64,000 nucleotides of DNA from VAZQ01 sp963816745. Its GTDB lineage: Bacteria > Pseudomonadota > Alphaproteobacteria > Rhizobiales > Xanthobacteraceae. The translations under genes and the position numbers were made by a program. The stretch lies in NCBI GenBank assembly GCA_963816745.1, contig CAWFLQ010000009.1:310001-374000 (forward strand), in the 5' to 3' direction. Positions 10,331-21,934 of the stretch are shown here, in pieces. A model generated the notes under the pieces. The model was not told the origin of the DNA, did no database searches, and worked only from the letters and a program-made list of their open reading frames with translations. The number at the start of each line of letters is the position of its first letter. Within the stretch, counting starts at the first letter, position 1.

Positions 10331-11040
10331 CCGAGATCGACGCATCGTGCCGGTCGAGCGGCTCGAGCTTGCCTTCGCGCCGCGGCCGTGGCCGTTCGCG
10401 AGCGAGCGCCGCGCCGAGATCGACGCGCATTTCGCGCAATTGCAGCGCTCGAACCCCGCGCTCTGGAACGGCCGCGTGCTGATGCTGCACCGGCACGCCA
10501 TCCGAGGGCCGGTGTTCCACGGCGCCTATCTCGAGACCGATTTCGCCAGCCTGCTGGCCTGGCGCGACTGGGGTTTTCCGGACGCCGTGGTCAAGAACTG
10601 CTTCGCCATGGGCGCGCTGCGGGCGGGCGACGGCGCCTTCCTGCTCGGCGTCATGGCCGCCCATACCTCGAACGCCGGCATGATCTACTTTCCCGCCGGC
10701 ACTGCCGGATCTGAACGACATCGACGGTGCGCGCGGTCGACCTCTCGCCAGCAATCGTCATGCGCGAGGTCGGCGAGGAGACCGGGCTCGTCGCGGGCGA
10801 CTTCGAAGCGGAGCCGGGCTGGACCACGGTGCTGGCGGGGCCGCGCATTGCGCAGATGAAGCGGCTGCGCGCGCGGGAGACCGCTGCCGACCTGCGCGGC
10901 GCGCATCCTCGCCAATCTGGCGCGCGAGGCGCAGCCGGAGCTCGCGGATATCCGGATCGTGCGCGGCCCCGCCGATTTCGATCCGATGATGCCGCCGTTC
11001 GTCACCGCGTTCCTCCGGCATGCCTGGAGCATGCACATGA
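10327..11040 (+). CDS. NUDIX hydrolase, frameshifted
   Basis: Cytoplasmic hydrolase of nucleoside-diphosphate-linked compounds; substrate unknown. The start is ATG 10327 overlapping the phzF stop, or GTG 10348 (the reading frame breaks between them, apparently by one missing base). Conserved stretch: PVERLELAFAPRPWPFA, ALWNGRVLMLHRHA, AYLETDFASLLAWRDWGFPD, CFAMGALRAGDGAFLLGVMA, then the NUDIX helix as IVMREVGEETGL; the first Glu of the classical box appears to be Asp or Ser. Extra bases near 10712, 10730 and 10898. The C-terminus runs about to 11040 and probably overlaps the next start by ATGA, but the final residues cannot be fixed. Confidence 0.72.
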
Positions 11041-11954
11041 AGTCCGCGCCAGCCCATCAAACGCTTCCGCATCGACAATCCCGACGGTTTCCGCCTCGCC
11101 TCGTTCGATCCGGCCGACACCGGCGGCCTCGACCTCGACAAGGACGACGCCAAGGCGATGCTCGCCAGGACACCAAGCGCCTCGCCGAGCTGCAGGAACG
11201 GCTCTATGCCGACGACCACTGGGCGGTGCTGATCGTGCTGCAAGGCATGGATACGGCCGGCAAGGATGGCGTCATCAAGCACGTCATGTCGGGCGTCAAT
11301 CCGCAGGGCTGCGAGGTGCATTCGTTCAAGGCGCCGAGCGCAGAGGAGCTCGATCACGATTTCCTCTGGCGCGCGGCCGTCCGCGCTGCCGGAGCGCGGC
11401 CGACATCGGCATCTTCAATCGCTCCCACTACGAGGAGGTGCTGGTGGTGCGCGTGCATCCGGAAATTCTCGCGCGCCAGAAGCTGCCGGCCAAGCTCGTC
11501 GGCAAGAACATCTGGAAGCGAGCGCTTCGAGGACATCCGCGCCTTCGAGCAGCACCTCGCCCGCAGCGGCATCGCCGTGCTCAAATTCTTCCTGCACATC
11601 TCCAAGGAGGAGCAGCGCCGGCGGCTCCTCGCCCGGCTCGACGAGCCGGCCAAGCGCTGGAAATTCGAGCTCGGCGACATCGCCGAGCGCAAGCTGTGGG
11701 ACAAGTACATGGCCGCCTACGAGGACATGATCCGCGCGACCAGCCGCGCCGGAGGCGCCGTGGTACGTGGTGCCGGCCGACAACAAATGGTTCGCGCCGC
11801 CTGGTGGTGGCGCGGGCGATGATCGAGACGTTGGAGGGGCTCGATCTCGCAATTTCCCAAGGTCGAAGGCGCCGCGCTCGAGGAGCTGCAGAAGGTGCGC
11901 GCGGCGCTGGAGGCGGAAGGCGTCAGGCGCCAGCAAGAAGCCGTGACGAAGTAG
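11037..11954 (+). CDS. ppk2: polyphosphate kinase 2 family protein (PPK2), frameshifted
   Basis: Transfers phosphate between polyphosphate and nucleotides (AMP/ADP/GDP); cytoplasmic P-loop kinase. Walker A-like VLQGMDTAGKDGVIKHVMSG, SFKAPSAEELDHDFLWR, and the conserved block FNRSHYEEVLVVRVHPE are plain, followed by the lid region LHISKEEQRRRLLARLDEP and the tail FELGDIAERKLWDKYMAAYE. About seven +1 insertions and one deletion disturb it (near 11047, 11172, 11385, 11403, 11523, 11753, 11803, 11851). Corrected, it is about 303 residues from ATG 11037 to TAG 11952-11954, normal for single-domain PPK2. It may be the last gene of the pdxY operon. Confidence 0.88.
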
Positions 11955-12403
11955 CACGTGGCCGAACGCGACACCCGGAAACGTCAACGTTGCGTCCTGT
12001 CTCGCTCGATCGCGCAGCGGCCAGGATTCCCATCTTGCGAAGCGGCCGGCTCTTCCGCTAGAACGGCAACGGCTTACACGACTCGGGCTACCCGAGTTCG
12101 GCATTTAAGCGCGAGTCGGATATATCGACTTCGGCTTCCTTAGACGACCTTACTTGATCCGCGACCTTTCAGGGTCATGACGAGGGCGAACGTGATGTCC
12201 GACGCGCTGCGATTCCGCGCGATCACCCGGGGGGCTGCGAGCCCGTCCCGGCGCCGCCCTCATTCTCGGCGGGCTCCTGCTGCTTACCGTCCCCTGAGGG
12301 CCGGCTGGGCGTTTGCGCCTGGGCACTCAGGGGGTACCGGACGAGCCGAGCCCACGAGAACGCCCGATAACAAAGGGCGCAATTCACGAGAAGGATCCCA
12401 ATC
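11955..12403 (+). promoter_or_regulatory. leader region of leuA with candidate Leu-codon attenuator
   Basis: 449 bp with no annotated gene. A short reading frame from ATG 12195 reads MSDALRFRAITR and, if one G of the GGGGGG run near 12230 is extra, continues to ALILGGLLLLTVP and TGA 12295-12297, with CTC CTG CTG CTT in a row. Its stop lies in a hairpin, CCCCTGAG (12291-12298) against CTCAGGGG (12326-12333), with inner stem GGCG-TTTG-CGCC. A second hairpin, CGCCC-N9-GGGCG, follows before leuA. Leu-rich leader plus overlapping hairpins ahead of leuA fits ribosome-mediated attenuation. A 7-bp palindrome, ACTCGGGCTACCCGAGT (12081-12097), lies upstream. The frameshift makes the leader uncertain. 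Confidence 0.5.
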
Positions 12404-13992
<1,589 letters not shown>

Positions 13993-13996
<4 letters not shown>

Positions 13997-16017
13997 CCCA
14001 CCTCGCGCTTCGCCTCGGCGAGCAGCGGAGCAAGCTCGCCGGGGGAGGCCGCCGCCTCGGTTGCCGCCACCGCTGCCGCCGTCTTCGACGGCGCGACGAT
14101 GCGGTGGCGCCAGATGCCGGCAACGATCGCCACGACTAGGGGCATGGCGACCGCCGCCGACACCTTGGTGTCGGGGGCGAACATCACCACGAACGAGACG
14201 AGTGCCAGCAGCAGGCGCAACGGCAAATCGACGCCCGGTTTCTCGTGGAATCGTCCGAACATCGCGAACGTGATGCCGCAGGTGCTGACCAGCACCAGGG
14301 TGGTGTCGACGATCTGCAGCCAGCCCGGATTCACCACCATGTTCGAGCGGGTGAAGATCGCGAACGTCATCAGCGTGATCGGCGCGCAGATCTTCAGCGC
14401 CTCGTACATGGTCCGCAGGAACGACGCGTTCGCGATCCGCGCGGAGACCGCGGCCGTGAGCGAGGTCGGCGGCGACAGCTCGCCCCAGACCGACATGAGG
14501 AACACGAAGAAATGCGCGACCCAGGGGTTGATGCCGAGCTCCTGCATCGGCCGCACGATGACGACCGCGCCGATGATGTAGGTGGCGGTCGGCGGCAGGC
14601 CCGCGCCGGCGAGCCAGCCGAAAATCCAGGCCATGAAGATCATGGCGATGATGTTCCAGGCGCCGAGGTCGAGCAGCATGGCGCCCATCCGGTTGATGAA
14701 GCCGGTGACGGTGAACAGGCCGATCATGATGCCGAGCGTCGCGAGCAGCAGCGTCAGATATGACGTCATCTCGGCATGCGTTTCGATCGACGCGCCGGAG
14801 GTTGCCGAACAGCGACTCGTCCGCGACGGCGGGATCCTTCAGCGCGTACTTGAAAAAGAGGAAGGCCGCGATCAGCAGTCCGAGCATGAAGCTTGCGGTA
14901 TAGAGCGCGGCGAGCAATTCGCCCTTGCCGACGACGCCCATCAGATAGATGAGATAGAGCACGGAGGAGAAGAAGATGGCGGTCTTGACCTTGTCGTAGA
15001 GCGGCACCTGCGGCTTGTCGATGGCATCGCGCGGCAACAGGCGCACGCAGAGCAGATAGACCGCCAGGCCGATCGAGACGTAGTAGACGAAGGCGAGCGC
15101 AAATCCGCGCAGCACGACGTCCCAGTAGGGCACGCCGAGGAATTCCGACATCAGGAAGGCGCCGACCCCCATCATCGGCGGCATGATCAGCCCGCCCATC
15201 GAGGCCGAGGTCTCGACCGCGGCGGCGAAGGTGCCGGGAACGCCATAGCGCATCATCAGCGGAATGGTGATGGTGCCGACCACCGCGGCGTTGGCCGAGC
15301 CGCTGCCGCTGATCATTCCGATCGCGCTCGATCCCACCACGGCGGTCTGCGGGATCAACTGCCGGGACCGGCCGGCGATCAGCCGCACGACGTTGATCAT
15401 CGCGCGCTGCGCGTCGAAGCCGTTCGCGACGCCGGCCAGCAGCAGGAAGGCGGCGATCAGGGTGAGCGCGATCTGGCCGTAGAGGCCGTAGATGCCGGTC
15501 GAGAACTCGACCGTGCTCGAGGTCACGACGCGGTAGAAGCTCGTGCCGGGATGCCAGAAGAAATCGATCGGGCTGAGATAGCCCCAGAGCGTGTAGACGA
15601 CCAGGACGACGTTGGTCCAGAACAGCACGGGGTGGGCGAGGCGGGACAGCTCCATCACCAGCAGGAACATCAGCAGCCCGACGATGAAATCCTGCTGCGT
15701 GTAGGAGCCTTGCGCATAGATCGCGATCCGTTCGAACTCGAAATAGAAATAGATGAAGGCATAGACGCAGATGCCGATATAGGCGACGACGAGCACATGG
15801 TTGGCGATCGGCGGCAGCCATTTGTAGAGATAGTCGTCCTGGTACATGAACAGGATCTGCAGGGTCAGCGCGATCGACATCACGCGCGCGACCAGCTCCT
15901 GCGCGCCGCCCAGGCCGGTGTAGAAGAACCAGACCAGCCAGACGATCTGGATCAGCGCGAAGACGAATGTCAGGTTCTTGAGCGTGGCGTAGTTTCTCGA
16001 GCGCTGCGTCGCGTCAT
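13993..16017 (-). CDS. TRAP transporter fused permease (4TM + 12TM, TAXI type), frameshifted
   Basis: Membrane component of a tripartite ATP-independent transporter in which DctQ- and DctM-like parts are fused; driven by an ion gradient. Many hydrophobic helices are visible from FVFALIQIVWLVWFFYTGLG onward, and DctM marks such as VVGSSAIGMISGSGSANAAV, ETSASMGGLIMPPMMGVGAF and AHFFVFLMSVWGELSPPTSL. ATG 16017 is preferred over GTG 16111 because AGGGGA lies 7 nt before it; it needs one missing A near 15990. An extra base near 14785 shifts the C-terminal third. Corrected length 674 residues. The TAXI receptor gene lies 158 bp upstream on the same strand. Confidence 0.88.
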
Positions 16018-16175
16018 GGCACTTCCCCTCATACGACGGACGCGTGTCGGCCGCCCGATCAGGCGCGCTCGCGCGATCGTCCTGAGTGCCTCGCGTGCCG
16101 GAGAAGCTCACGCGGGGCGGGGACCGGCGCCGAGCAAGCCGGGAATTCCCGTCCCGTGCGCGACCACTCAGGCGA

Positions 16176-17227
16176 TCAGCTCGCGCTGGTCGCGATCTTC
16201 CACTTGTCGTTCCAGGCCTTGTGCTCCTTCAGGAACTTGGCCAGGCCCGGATGCACCGGGATTTGCGGATTGGCGTTGATGCCCTGCACCTGCATGCCGA
16301 CGAAGTCCTTCGCCATCGAGCGAGAAGCCCGGATCGAGCTTCTCGAGCTCGTCCCGCTTGTCGTAGAACGCCTTGATCATCTTGTAGACGACGTCTTCCG
16401 GCATATCGATCCTGGCGTTGTAGCCGAACAGGATCGGCACACCCTGGAGCGTCGAGGGGCCGACGTCCTTGCTGAAGGCGCCCTTCGGATCGACGTCGAC
16501 GACCGCGAGACCCGCCGCCTTGAGCTTGGCGACCTCGTCCGGACAGGGATTGACGACCTTGATGTCCATGCGGATCTCGGTCTCCTTCCAGTAGGCCGCG
16601 AGCGAGCGGCCGGCGGTGGTGTAGGTCGCGGAGCCGACGATCGTGCCGGCCTCGAGCGCGTCGGCATTCGACTTGAGATCGATCTGGACGTGCTTGAAGT
16701 CGTAGCCGAGCGCCTTGTAGATGCGCTGCCAGTTCAGCCAGTTCAGGAAACCGGCCTGGGTGTAGAACACCGGCTTGCCGCTGAAATCCTTCCAGCACTT
16801 GAACTTGTCGGCATTCTTGGCCGACGTCGCCATCATCGACTCCATCGGATAGGCGTACCAGGTGTGCACGAGCTCCGGCTTACTCGGGCTTGAAGTCCTT
16901 GAAGCCGCCGACGCGCTCCTGGAACTGGGTCATGCCGATGTCGGCGGTGTAGGCGATCTCGCCCTCGCCGTTCATGACCGCCTTCATGGCGACGGTCGGA
17001 GAGGTGTACGGCTGCACGGTGACGGTGTATTCGCCGCCGAGCGCCTGCTCGACGATCTTCGCCATCGAGGCGGCGATCGTGTAGCCGTAGGAGCCCACCT
17101 GCGATGTGGTCCAGCGCAGCGACTTGCGCTGCTGCGCCTCGGCCGGCTGCAGCGCGGAGATTGCCAGCACGGCGGCGGTGACGGCGGCGGTTGTGGCAAG
17201 CGGGTAGGGCAGTTTCAACTTGGGCAT
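16176..17227 (-). CDS. TAXI-family TRAP transporter solute receptor, frameshifted
   Basis: Periplasmic receptor delivering solute to the fused permease downstream. ATG 17227 is preceded by AGGAGG and opens a signal peptide (PLATTAAVTAAVLAISAL, cleavage near AEAQ). TAXI marks: SYGYTIAASMAKIVEQAL, VAMKAVMNGEGEIAYTADI, HTWYAYPMESMMATSAKN, DLKSNADALEAGTIVGSATY and the C-terminal IPVHPGLAKFLKEHKAWNDK. Two extra bases (near 16878, giving a false stop after FKPE, and near 16320) split it into three frames; corrected length 349 residues with TGA at 16176. Ligand unknown, often glutamate- or dicarboxylate-like in this family. Confidence 0.88.
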
Positions 17228-17581
17228 TGGGCATTCCTCCTGGGGTTTGTCGGCTTTTTTGGTTTGGCTCGTACCCGGCCAAGCGTGGCACGGCGCCGCT
17301 TTTTGGCCATCATAGCCGAGTGGGCGGCGGAATAGGAACGATGTCGGGTGTGTTGAACGAGGAAATGTTGTCGCTGTTCCGCCCGGCGCGGAAGTTCCCC
17401 GGGCCGTCGATATTAATCTTAAGATGAATTGCGGCGCATCCGGAGCTCTACTGATATACAGGAACATGACGAAGCTGTAATCTTGGATCGCAAAGTTGTT
17501 ATCTAACAGAACTTTAACTTGATGCTCGGCTCCTTTCGACTTGTACTAGCGTCCACAACTGGCCGACTTGGAGGGAACGCC
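17228..17581. promoter_or_regulatory. divergent intergenic region, relatively AT-rich
   Basis: 354 bp between the TAXI receptor (minus) and the LTXXQ gene (plus). From about 17400 the base composition is clearly more AT-rich than the surroundings (for example ATATTAATCTTAAGATGAAT), as expected for two divergent promoters. I see no convincing gene, repeat or well-spaced -35/-10 pair. An upstream ATG at 17519 in frame with the LTXXQ protein was not used as its start. Confidence 0.4.
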
Positions 17582-18160
17582 ATGTGGAAAGCCATCGTCG
17601 CCGGAACCGCAGCGCTCGCGATTGCCGGAACCTCGCTGGGCTATGCCCAGTCGCGCGGCGGCCGTGACGGCGCCCAGCGCTGGCAGCCCAACACGGAGGA
17701 TCTGCGGGCCTTCGGCGAGGCGCGGCTTGCGGGCCTCAAGGCGGGTCTCACATTGACCGCCGAGCAGGAGAAGAACTGGCCGGCCTTCGAGCAGGCGGCA
17801 CGCGAGGTCGGCAAGCTGCGGATGGACCGCATGGTCGCGCGGCGCGATGCGCAGCCCAGCAACGATCCGGTCGAGCGCCTGCGGCAGCGCGCCACAGCCA
17901 TGTCGGACACGGGTGCGGCATTGAAGAAATTGGCCGACGCCACAGATCCGCTCTACAAGAGCCTCGACGACAACCAGAAGCGGCGCTTTACGGTGCTGAG
18001 CCGCCTGGGCGGCGCGGGCGGCGACCACATGCGCGGCCACGATGGCCCTGGAATGCGCGGCCATGACGGCCGCGGCATGCGCCACCACTACTGGGGTCCC
18101 CGCCGCACCGATGGCGTCGGCCCGATGGACATGGAGCACTCTGGCGAACAGCGCCTCTAG
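17582..18160 (+). CDS. exported LTXXQ-motif (Spy/CpxP-like) protein
   Basis: Small periplasmic protein of the Spy/CpxP LTXXQ family, all-alpha proteins linked to envelope-stress chaperoning. ATG 17582 is preceded by GGAGGGAAC and starts a signal peptide (MWKAIVAGTAALAIAGTSLG, cleavage near YAQS). The mature part has the two family repeats, LTLTAEQEKNWPAFEQAA and SLDDNQKRRFTVL, about 80 residues apart, and a His/Gly/Met-rich tail with MRGHDG and MRHHYWG repeats that could bind metal. 192 residues, uninterrupted. A terminator-like hairpin follows at 18231. Role by family only. Confidence 0.85.
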   Translation: MWKAIVAGTAALAIAGTSLGYAQSRGGRDGAQRWQPNTEDLRAFGEARLAGLKAGLTLTAEQEKNWPAFEQAAREVGKLRMDRMVARRDAQPSNDPVERLRQRATAMSDTGAALKKLADATDPLYKSLDDNQKRRFTVLSRLGGAGGDHMRGHDGPGMRGHDGRGMRHHYWGPRRTDGVGPMDMEHSGEQRL

Positions 18161-18230
18161 CCACCATATAATTGTTCCTAGCGCCGGCGGTCGCACTCCC
18201 AGCCCCCCGACACGATCGCCGACGTACGGG

Positions 18231-18256
18231 AGCCGCCGGGTCCCCACCCGGCGGCT
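18231..18256 (+). terminator. hairpin after the LTXXQ gene
   Basis: AGCCGCCGGGT and ACCCGGCGGCT form an 11-bp perfect stem with a CCCC loop, followed by TTCCCGTTTC. The stem is strong but the T-run is poor, so termination is likely rather than certain. Confidence 0.6.
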
Positions 18257-18386
18257 TTCCCGTTTCTGGGGCCGCGATTTGGGGGGCGCGAGCCGCGCCG
18301 GACTTTGTTCCGGCCTTCCCTGGACAGCCCCGTATCGCTTTGCTACAGGACCCCGCCCACGCGGGGGTCTCCACGGCGGGCATTCC

Positions 18387-18462
<76 letters not shown>

Positions 18463-18510
18463 AATCATCTCAAACTCTTGGCCGGGATCTCTGAGGCACG
18501 GGAGTAGTCC

Positions 18511-18534
18511 TACGACAAGATGGTGTTTGTCGTA
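18511..18534. other. 8-bp perfect hairpin downstream of tRNA-Lys
   Basis: TACGACAA (18511-18518) pairs with TTGTCGTA (18527-18534) around an 8-nt loop. It has no T-run. It lies between the tRNA and a convergent gene and may act as a weak terminator or processing signal. Confidence 0.4.
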
Positions 18535-18585
18535 CGGTCTCGTATGGGCGGTCGCATGCAGGATTGCGACGTGATCAAGGTTCGG

Positions 18586-18981
18586 TCAGGGCTTTTCATA
18601 TAGATCGAGGGGAACTGGACAGGGTACTTCTACGCTGCCCTTGTCCGGTAGCCAAAGCACGTCGGGACCCGGCCTGCGGCGCACCAGTGTTATGCCGTGG
18701 TCCTGGGCTGCCAGATACTGCATCTCCTTGCACAGCCATGGATAGTGTTGTGAGGCAACGGTCTGTCTTTGATGCTTCGCGTAGTATTGCTCGAGCCGTT
18801 CGCGAGCCCGTGGGGAGTGCAACGATATCTCGTTGATCACCGCCAAGTATGGCTCAGCGATGGGAGAATAGGAGCGGTGGCCTATGAACTCACGCACTAG
18901 CACCAGGACGACAACGAGCGGGATACCGAACAGGATAGCGAAGCCCCAGCGTCGGAAAAAGCTCTGCGGATCTTCTGGCAT
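18586..18981 (-). CDS. uncharacterised single-pass membrane protein
   Basis: Not recognised. About 131 residues: a short charged N-terminus (MPEDPQSFFRRWG), one hydrophobic helix (FAILFGIPLVVVLVLVREFI, residues ~12-31), then a soluble part with two cysteines (HYPWLCKEMQYLA and VEVPCPVPLDL). The Arg pair before the helix suggests the C-terminal part is periplasmic. ATG 18981 is chosen over an upstream GTG at 18996 because GGAG lies at proper distance before it. Base usage is less GC-rich than neighbours. It stands alone on the minus strand, converging with the tRNA. Confidence 0.6.
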   Translation of the reverse strand: MPEDPQSFFRRWGFAILFGIPLVVVLVLVREFIGHRSYSPIAEPYLAVINEISLHSPRARERLEQYYAKHQRQTVASQHYPWLCKEMQYLAAQDHGITLVRRRPGPDVLWLPDKGSVEVPCPVPLDLYEKP

Positions 18982-19216
18982 ATGGGAATGCTCCACGCTT
19001 GAAAAATCTATGACACAGTGCGGGAGTGCGGTGCGTGATCCATCTCACAATCGTCGGCGCCAATCCGCAGGGGAAAATGTCGCGATTTGGCGGAGTTTGT
19101 CGCAGGATATTCAAAACTGATGATCCCGCGGCCGCTGCCGACGACGGCTTAGTGCGTTCGAACATGTAGGGCCCGGCGTGCAAGACGCGAAAACGTCCCA
19201 TGTTGCGAGGCGCGCA

Positions 19217-19465
19217 TCACGCCTTTCTTATTAATGTCCGTGCGACAAGAAGCGTCTGACCATCTTTCGTTTCCTCGACACACTCTACGACGCTACCTGG
19301 CGGAAATTGCCAGTGTTCATCCTCTGGATCGTAGTCGGGGGTAGCCAGCACACGATACTGGTTTCCACTCAAAGGGAGCCCCTGTGTTGGGCGCGATACA
19401 ATTATGCCCTCATCCAACAGCGGTATAAAGATCGTTCTAGTATTTGAAGCCATCTCCGCCGACAT
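19217..19465 (-). CDS. small conserved protein with FIPLLDEG start
   Basis: 82 residues beginning MSAEMASNTRTIFIPLLDEG. The pattern of a start like IPLLDEG, then PLSGNQYRVLA, then WQFPPGSVVEC matches a widespread family of short, probably beta-barrel, uncharacterised bacterial proteins; this is recognition by eye only. GAGG stands 6 nt before ATG 19465. No signal peptide or membrane segment. It lies 123 bp downstream of the amidotransferase gene on the same strand. Function unknown. Confidence 0.6.
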   Translation of the reverse strand: MSAEMASNTRTIFIPLLDEGIIVSRPTQGLPLSGNQYRVLATPDYDPEDEHWQFPPGSVVECVEETKDGQTLLVARTLIRKA

Positions 19466-19588
19466 GCAGCGCCTCGTTCGTTTTTGTATCTACGACTACA
19501 CGAACATGAGACCATCGTGCGTGCGCCAAGGCATGCCTAGTGCGCCCGCCATTCCCCCCACACACTTGGCCGATCTTCGAGAGGGCAT

Positions 19589-20423
19589 TCATGCCGGCGC
19601 GCGCGGCCGCAGCGGAACGACATTCACGTCCCCGGCCGCGACGACGACCGTGCTCGAACTCGGGGATCTCCACCCAGACCCGGCTGGCGTCCTCGATTGC
19701 CCCGAGCGGCTCCGAAACGACGGCGCGCGCATCGTCGGAAAATCTATCCACGTTCGGAAAATGCTGCCGCAACGTCTTGATGCTTGCACTGTAGAAAAGA
19801 GTGCGGGACTTTCCTTCGCTCGAATATCGAAAGGCATAGAGCGTCCGCCCGTCCAGGATCGCCAGGCTCATCTGCATGGGATGGACGACGCCGTGCTTGC
19901 GGCCCACATCCTCGACGAACCAGACCATTCTTTCGACGCCGGCGACCGGATCGTCACGCAATCCGAATGTCAGCGCCAGGTAGAACATCGTCTCGGAATC
20001 CGTGCTGCCCGAGATTTCGGGAAACAGATCGGGTGAGATGGCGAGCATGAGATCGCGTTTGACGCGGTGAAAATCGCGAATGACTCCGTTGTGCTGAAAC
20101 AGCCAATTCCCATGGCGGAAGGGATGACAATTCGTGCGCTGGACCGCGGTTCCGGTCGTGGAGCGTATGTGCGCCATGAACAGCGGCGATTTGACCTGCG
20201 CCGCGAGATCGACGAGGTTCTCGTCGCTCCAGGCGGGCTGTATGCCCTTGTAGAGCCCGGGCGCGGTGCCGGTGCCGTACCATCCGACGCCGAAGCCGTC
20301 ACCGTTGGTGGTGGTCTCTCCCTTGCGTGCTGCGAGGCTCTGGTCGATCAAGGAGTGCTTGGGTTTGAAGAGCAACTCCTCCAGATAGATCGGCGCACCG
20401 GAATATGCGATCCAACGACACAT
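19589..20423 (-). CDS. class II glutamine amidotransferase (YafJ-like), one frameshift
   Basis: Ntn-hydrolase that would release ammonia from glutamine; partner and product of the YafJ branch are unknown. The nucleophile is Cys2 after Met removal (MCRWIAYSGAPIYLEELL). Other marks: GETTTNGDGFGVGWYG, FMAHIRSTTGTAVQRTNCHP, NWLFQHNGVIRDF and GSTDSETMFYLALT. ATG 20423 follows AGGAGGCTCCC. An extra T near 19670, in the context GAG(T)TCGAGC, shifts the end; without it the protein ends SSTVVVAAGDVNVVPLRPR at TGA 19589, 277 residues, normal. Left uncorrected, the frame runs on to 19437 with a non-conserved tail. Confidence 0.88.
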
Positions 20424-20440
20424 GGGAGCCTCCTTTTTGG

Positions 20441-20474
20441 GATGCCTCCGATTTGGCGATGCCTCCGATTTGGC
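20441..20474. repeat. 17-bp perfect tandem duplication upstream of the amidotransferase
   Basis: GATGCCTCCGATTTGGC occurs twice head to tail (20441-20457 and 20458-20474), 18 bp upstream of the amidotransferase ATG and just outside its ribosome-binding site. It may lengthen the 5' leader or duplicate a binding site. Confidence 0.7.
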
Positions 20475-20686
20475 GACGCAATCGTGACCCGATGTCTGAC
20501 GATCGACGCCGCCGATCGCGGTGCCTCGCCTCCTGGTGACGATGGGCGCACGGAGCACGCTAGCGCCCGCACTCCGTAGAATTTAGCACAATGCCCGCGG
20601 GCCCGCGACCGGCCGGCACATGCTCGGTTGCGATTGCGCCCCGCGAGCCGGGCACGAAGCGTGCCCGGCCGTGACGTCGCAGATTG

Positions 20687-21934
20687 CTACCGTGTCGCGC
20701 TCACGAGCTGATAGGCGCCCCGCTCGAACGCGTCGTAGACGGCCAGCGCCTTGGCGTCGGCGAAGGGCAGGTACTGCATCATGATCACGCCCGCGAGGCC
20801 GCGGCTCGGATCGATCCAGAAGTAGCTATTGTTGATGCCGCCCCAGCTCAGGCTGCCGGGGGAGCGCTTGCCGGGGACCTGATCGACCGTGATCAGGAAT
20901 CCGAGACCGAACTTGTCGCGGCCGTCCGCGATGAAGGTGAAGTCGGCGCTGCGCGGCAGCGCCGTCTTGAGCGCAGGTACCGAAACGGCGCCGATGTGGT
21001 TCTGGCCCATCAGCGCGACCGTCTCGGCCTTGAGCACGCGCGCCCCGTCGAGTTCGCCGCCGTTGAGCAGCATGCGCACGAAGCGCCCATAGTCGCTGGC
21101 GGTCGAGGCGAGGCCGCCGCCGCCGATCGGCGCGGGGATCGTGAGCCCGAGCTGCGGCGATTGCAGCACGACGGCCCCATCCATGCGGTCGCCGGCGCGC
21201 TGCTGCTGGGCGACGTAGCGCGCGGCCTTGTCCTGCGGGATGTTGTAGGACGTGTCGGACATCTTGAGCGGGGCAAAGATGTGCTGGCGGAAATAATCCT
21301 CGAGCTTCTGGCCCGAGACGACTTCGACCAGCCGTCCGACCACATCGGTGCTGGTGCTGTAGTGCCAGCGCTCGCCGGGGTCGAACAGCAAGGGGCCGCC
21401 GAAGGGATATGTTTCGCCCGCGCGCGGCTTGAAATCGCGCCACGTCTCGCTCGTGAAGGGATAGGCGAGCCCGGATGAATGGGTCAGGAACTGCCGCACG
21501 GTCGGCTGTCGCGATGCCGGGCGGAGCTTGTACTCGCCGGTTTTCGCGTCGAACAATTCGAAGACCTTCAGCCCGACGAGCTCCGGCAGATACTTTTCGG
21601 CCGGATCGTCGAGACCCAGGCGGCCCTGCTCGATGAGCTGCATCAAGGCCAGCGACGTGACCGCCTTGGTCATGGACGCGATGCGGAACAGCGCATCGGC
21701 CGTGAGCGGGCGTCCGGTCGAGACGTCCGCGACACCGAAGGCCCCCTGATAGAGCACGCGCTGACGATCCGTAACCAGGGCGACGACGCCCGGCACGTCC
21801 TTGCGTTCGACTGCCTCGCGCAGGCTCGCGTCGATGGCGGCGCTTCCGGGCGAATTTTGCGCATATCCGGTACCGACCGACGCGGCGAGTGCGATGCTTA
21901 TGGTGACGACAACTCCAGCGGTCTTTCGATTCAT
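20687..21934 (-). CDS. exported serine hydrolase, beta-lactamase/class C family (EstB/PBP-like)
   Basis: Penicillin-binding-protein-fold hydrolase; could be an esterase, D-aminopeptidase or carboxypeptidase. ATG 21934 follows GGGAGGC and begins a signal peptide (MNRKTAGVVVTISIALAASV, cleavage near GYAQ). Catalytic marks: SxxK in FRIASMTKAVTSLALMQ, the second Tyr in WHYSTSTDVVGRLVEVVSG, and a Gly-rich GGGGLASTASDYGRFVRML. Uninterrupted 415 residues to TAG at 20687, a common length. No neighbour suggests its substrate. Confidence 0.88.
   Translation of the reverse strand: MNRKTAGVVVTISIALAASVGTGYAQNSPGSAAIDASLREAVERKDVPGVVALVTDRQRVLYQGAFGVADVSTGRPLTADALFRIASMTKAVTSLALMQLIEQGRLGLDDPAEKYLPELVGLKVFELFDAKTGEYKLRPASRQPTVRQFLTHSSGLAYPFTSETWRDFKPRAGETYPFGGPLLFDPGERWHYSTSTDVVGRLVEVVSGQKLEDYFRQHIFAPLKMSDTSYNIPQDKAARYVAQQQRAGDRMDGAVVLQSPQLGLTIPAPIGGGGLASTASDYGRFVRMLLNGGELDGARVLKAETVALMGQNHIGAVSVPALKTALPRSADFTFIADGRDKFGLGFLITVDQVPGKRSPGSLSWGGINNSYFWIDPSRGLAGVIMMQYLPFADAKALAVYDAFERGAYQLVSATR

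Noticed and set aside
17519..17581. Upstream ATG extending the LTXXQ protein by 21 residues
   Set aside because: The ATG at 17582 has a good GGAGGGAAC site and begins directly with a signal peptide; the upstream extension would spoil it.
19437..19588. C-terminal extension of the YafJ-like amidotransferase
   Set aside because: The extension arises only after the extra T near 19670; the other frame gives the conserved end and a stop at 19589.
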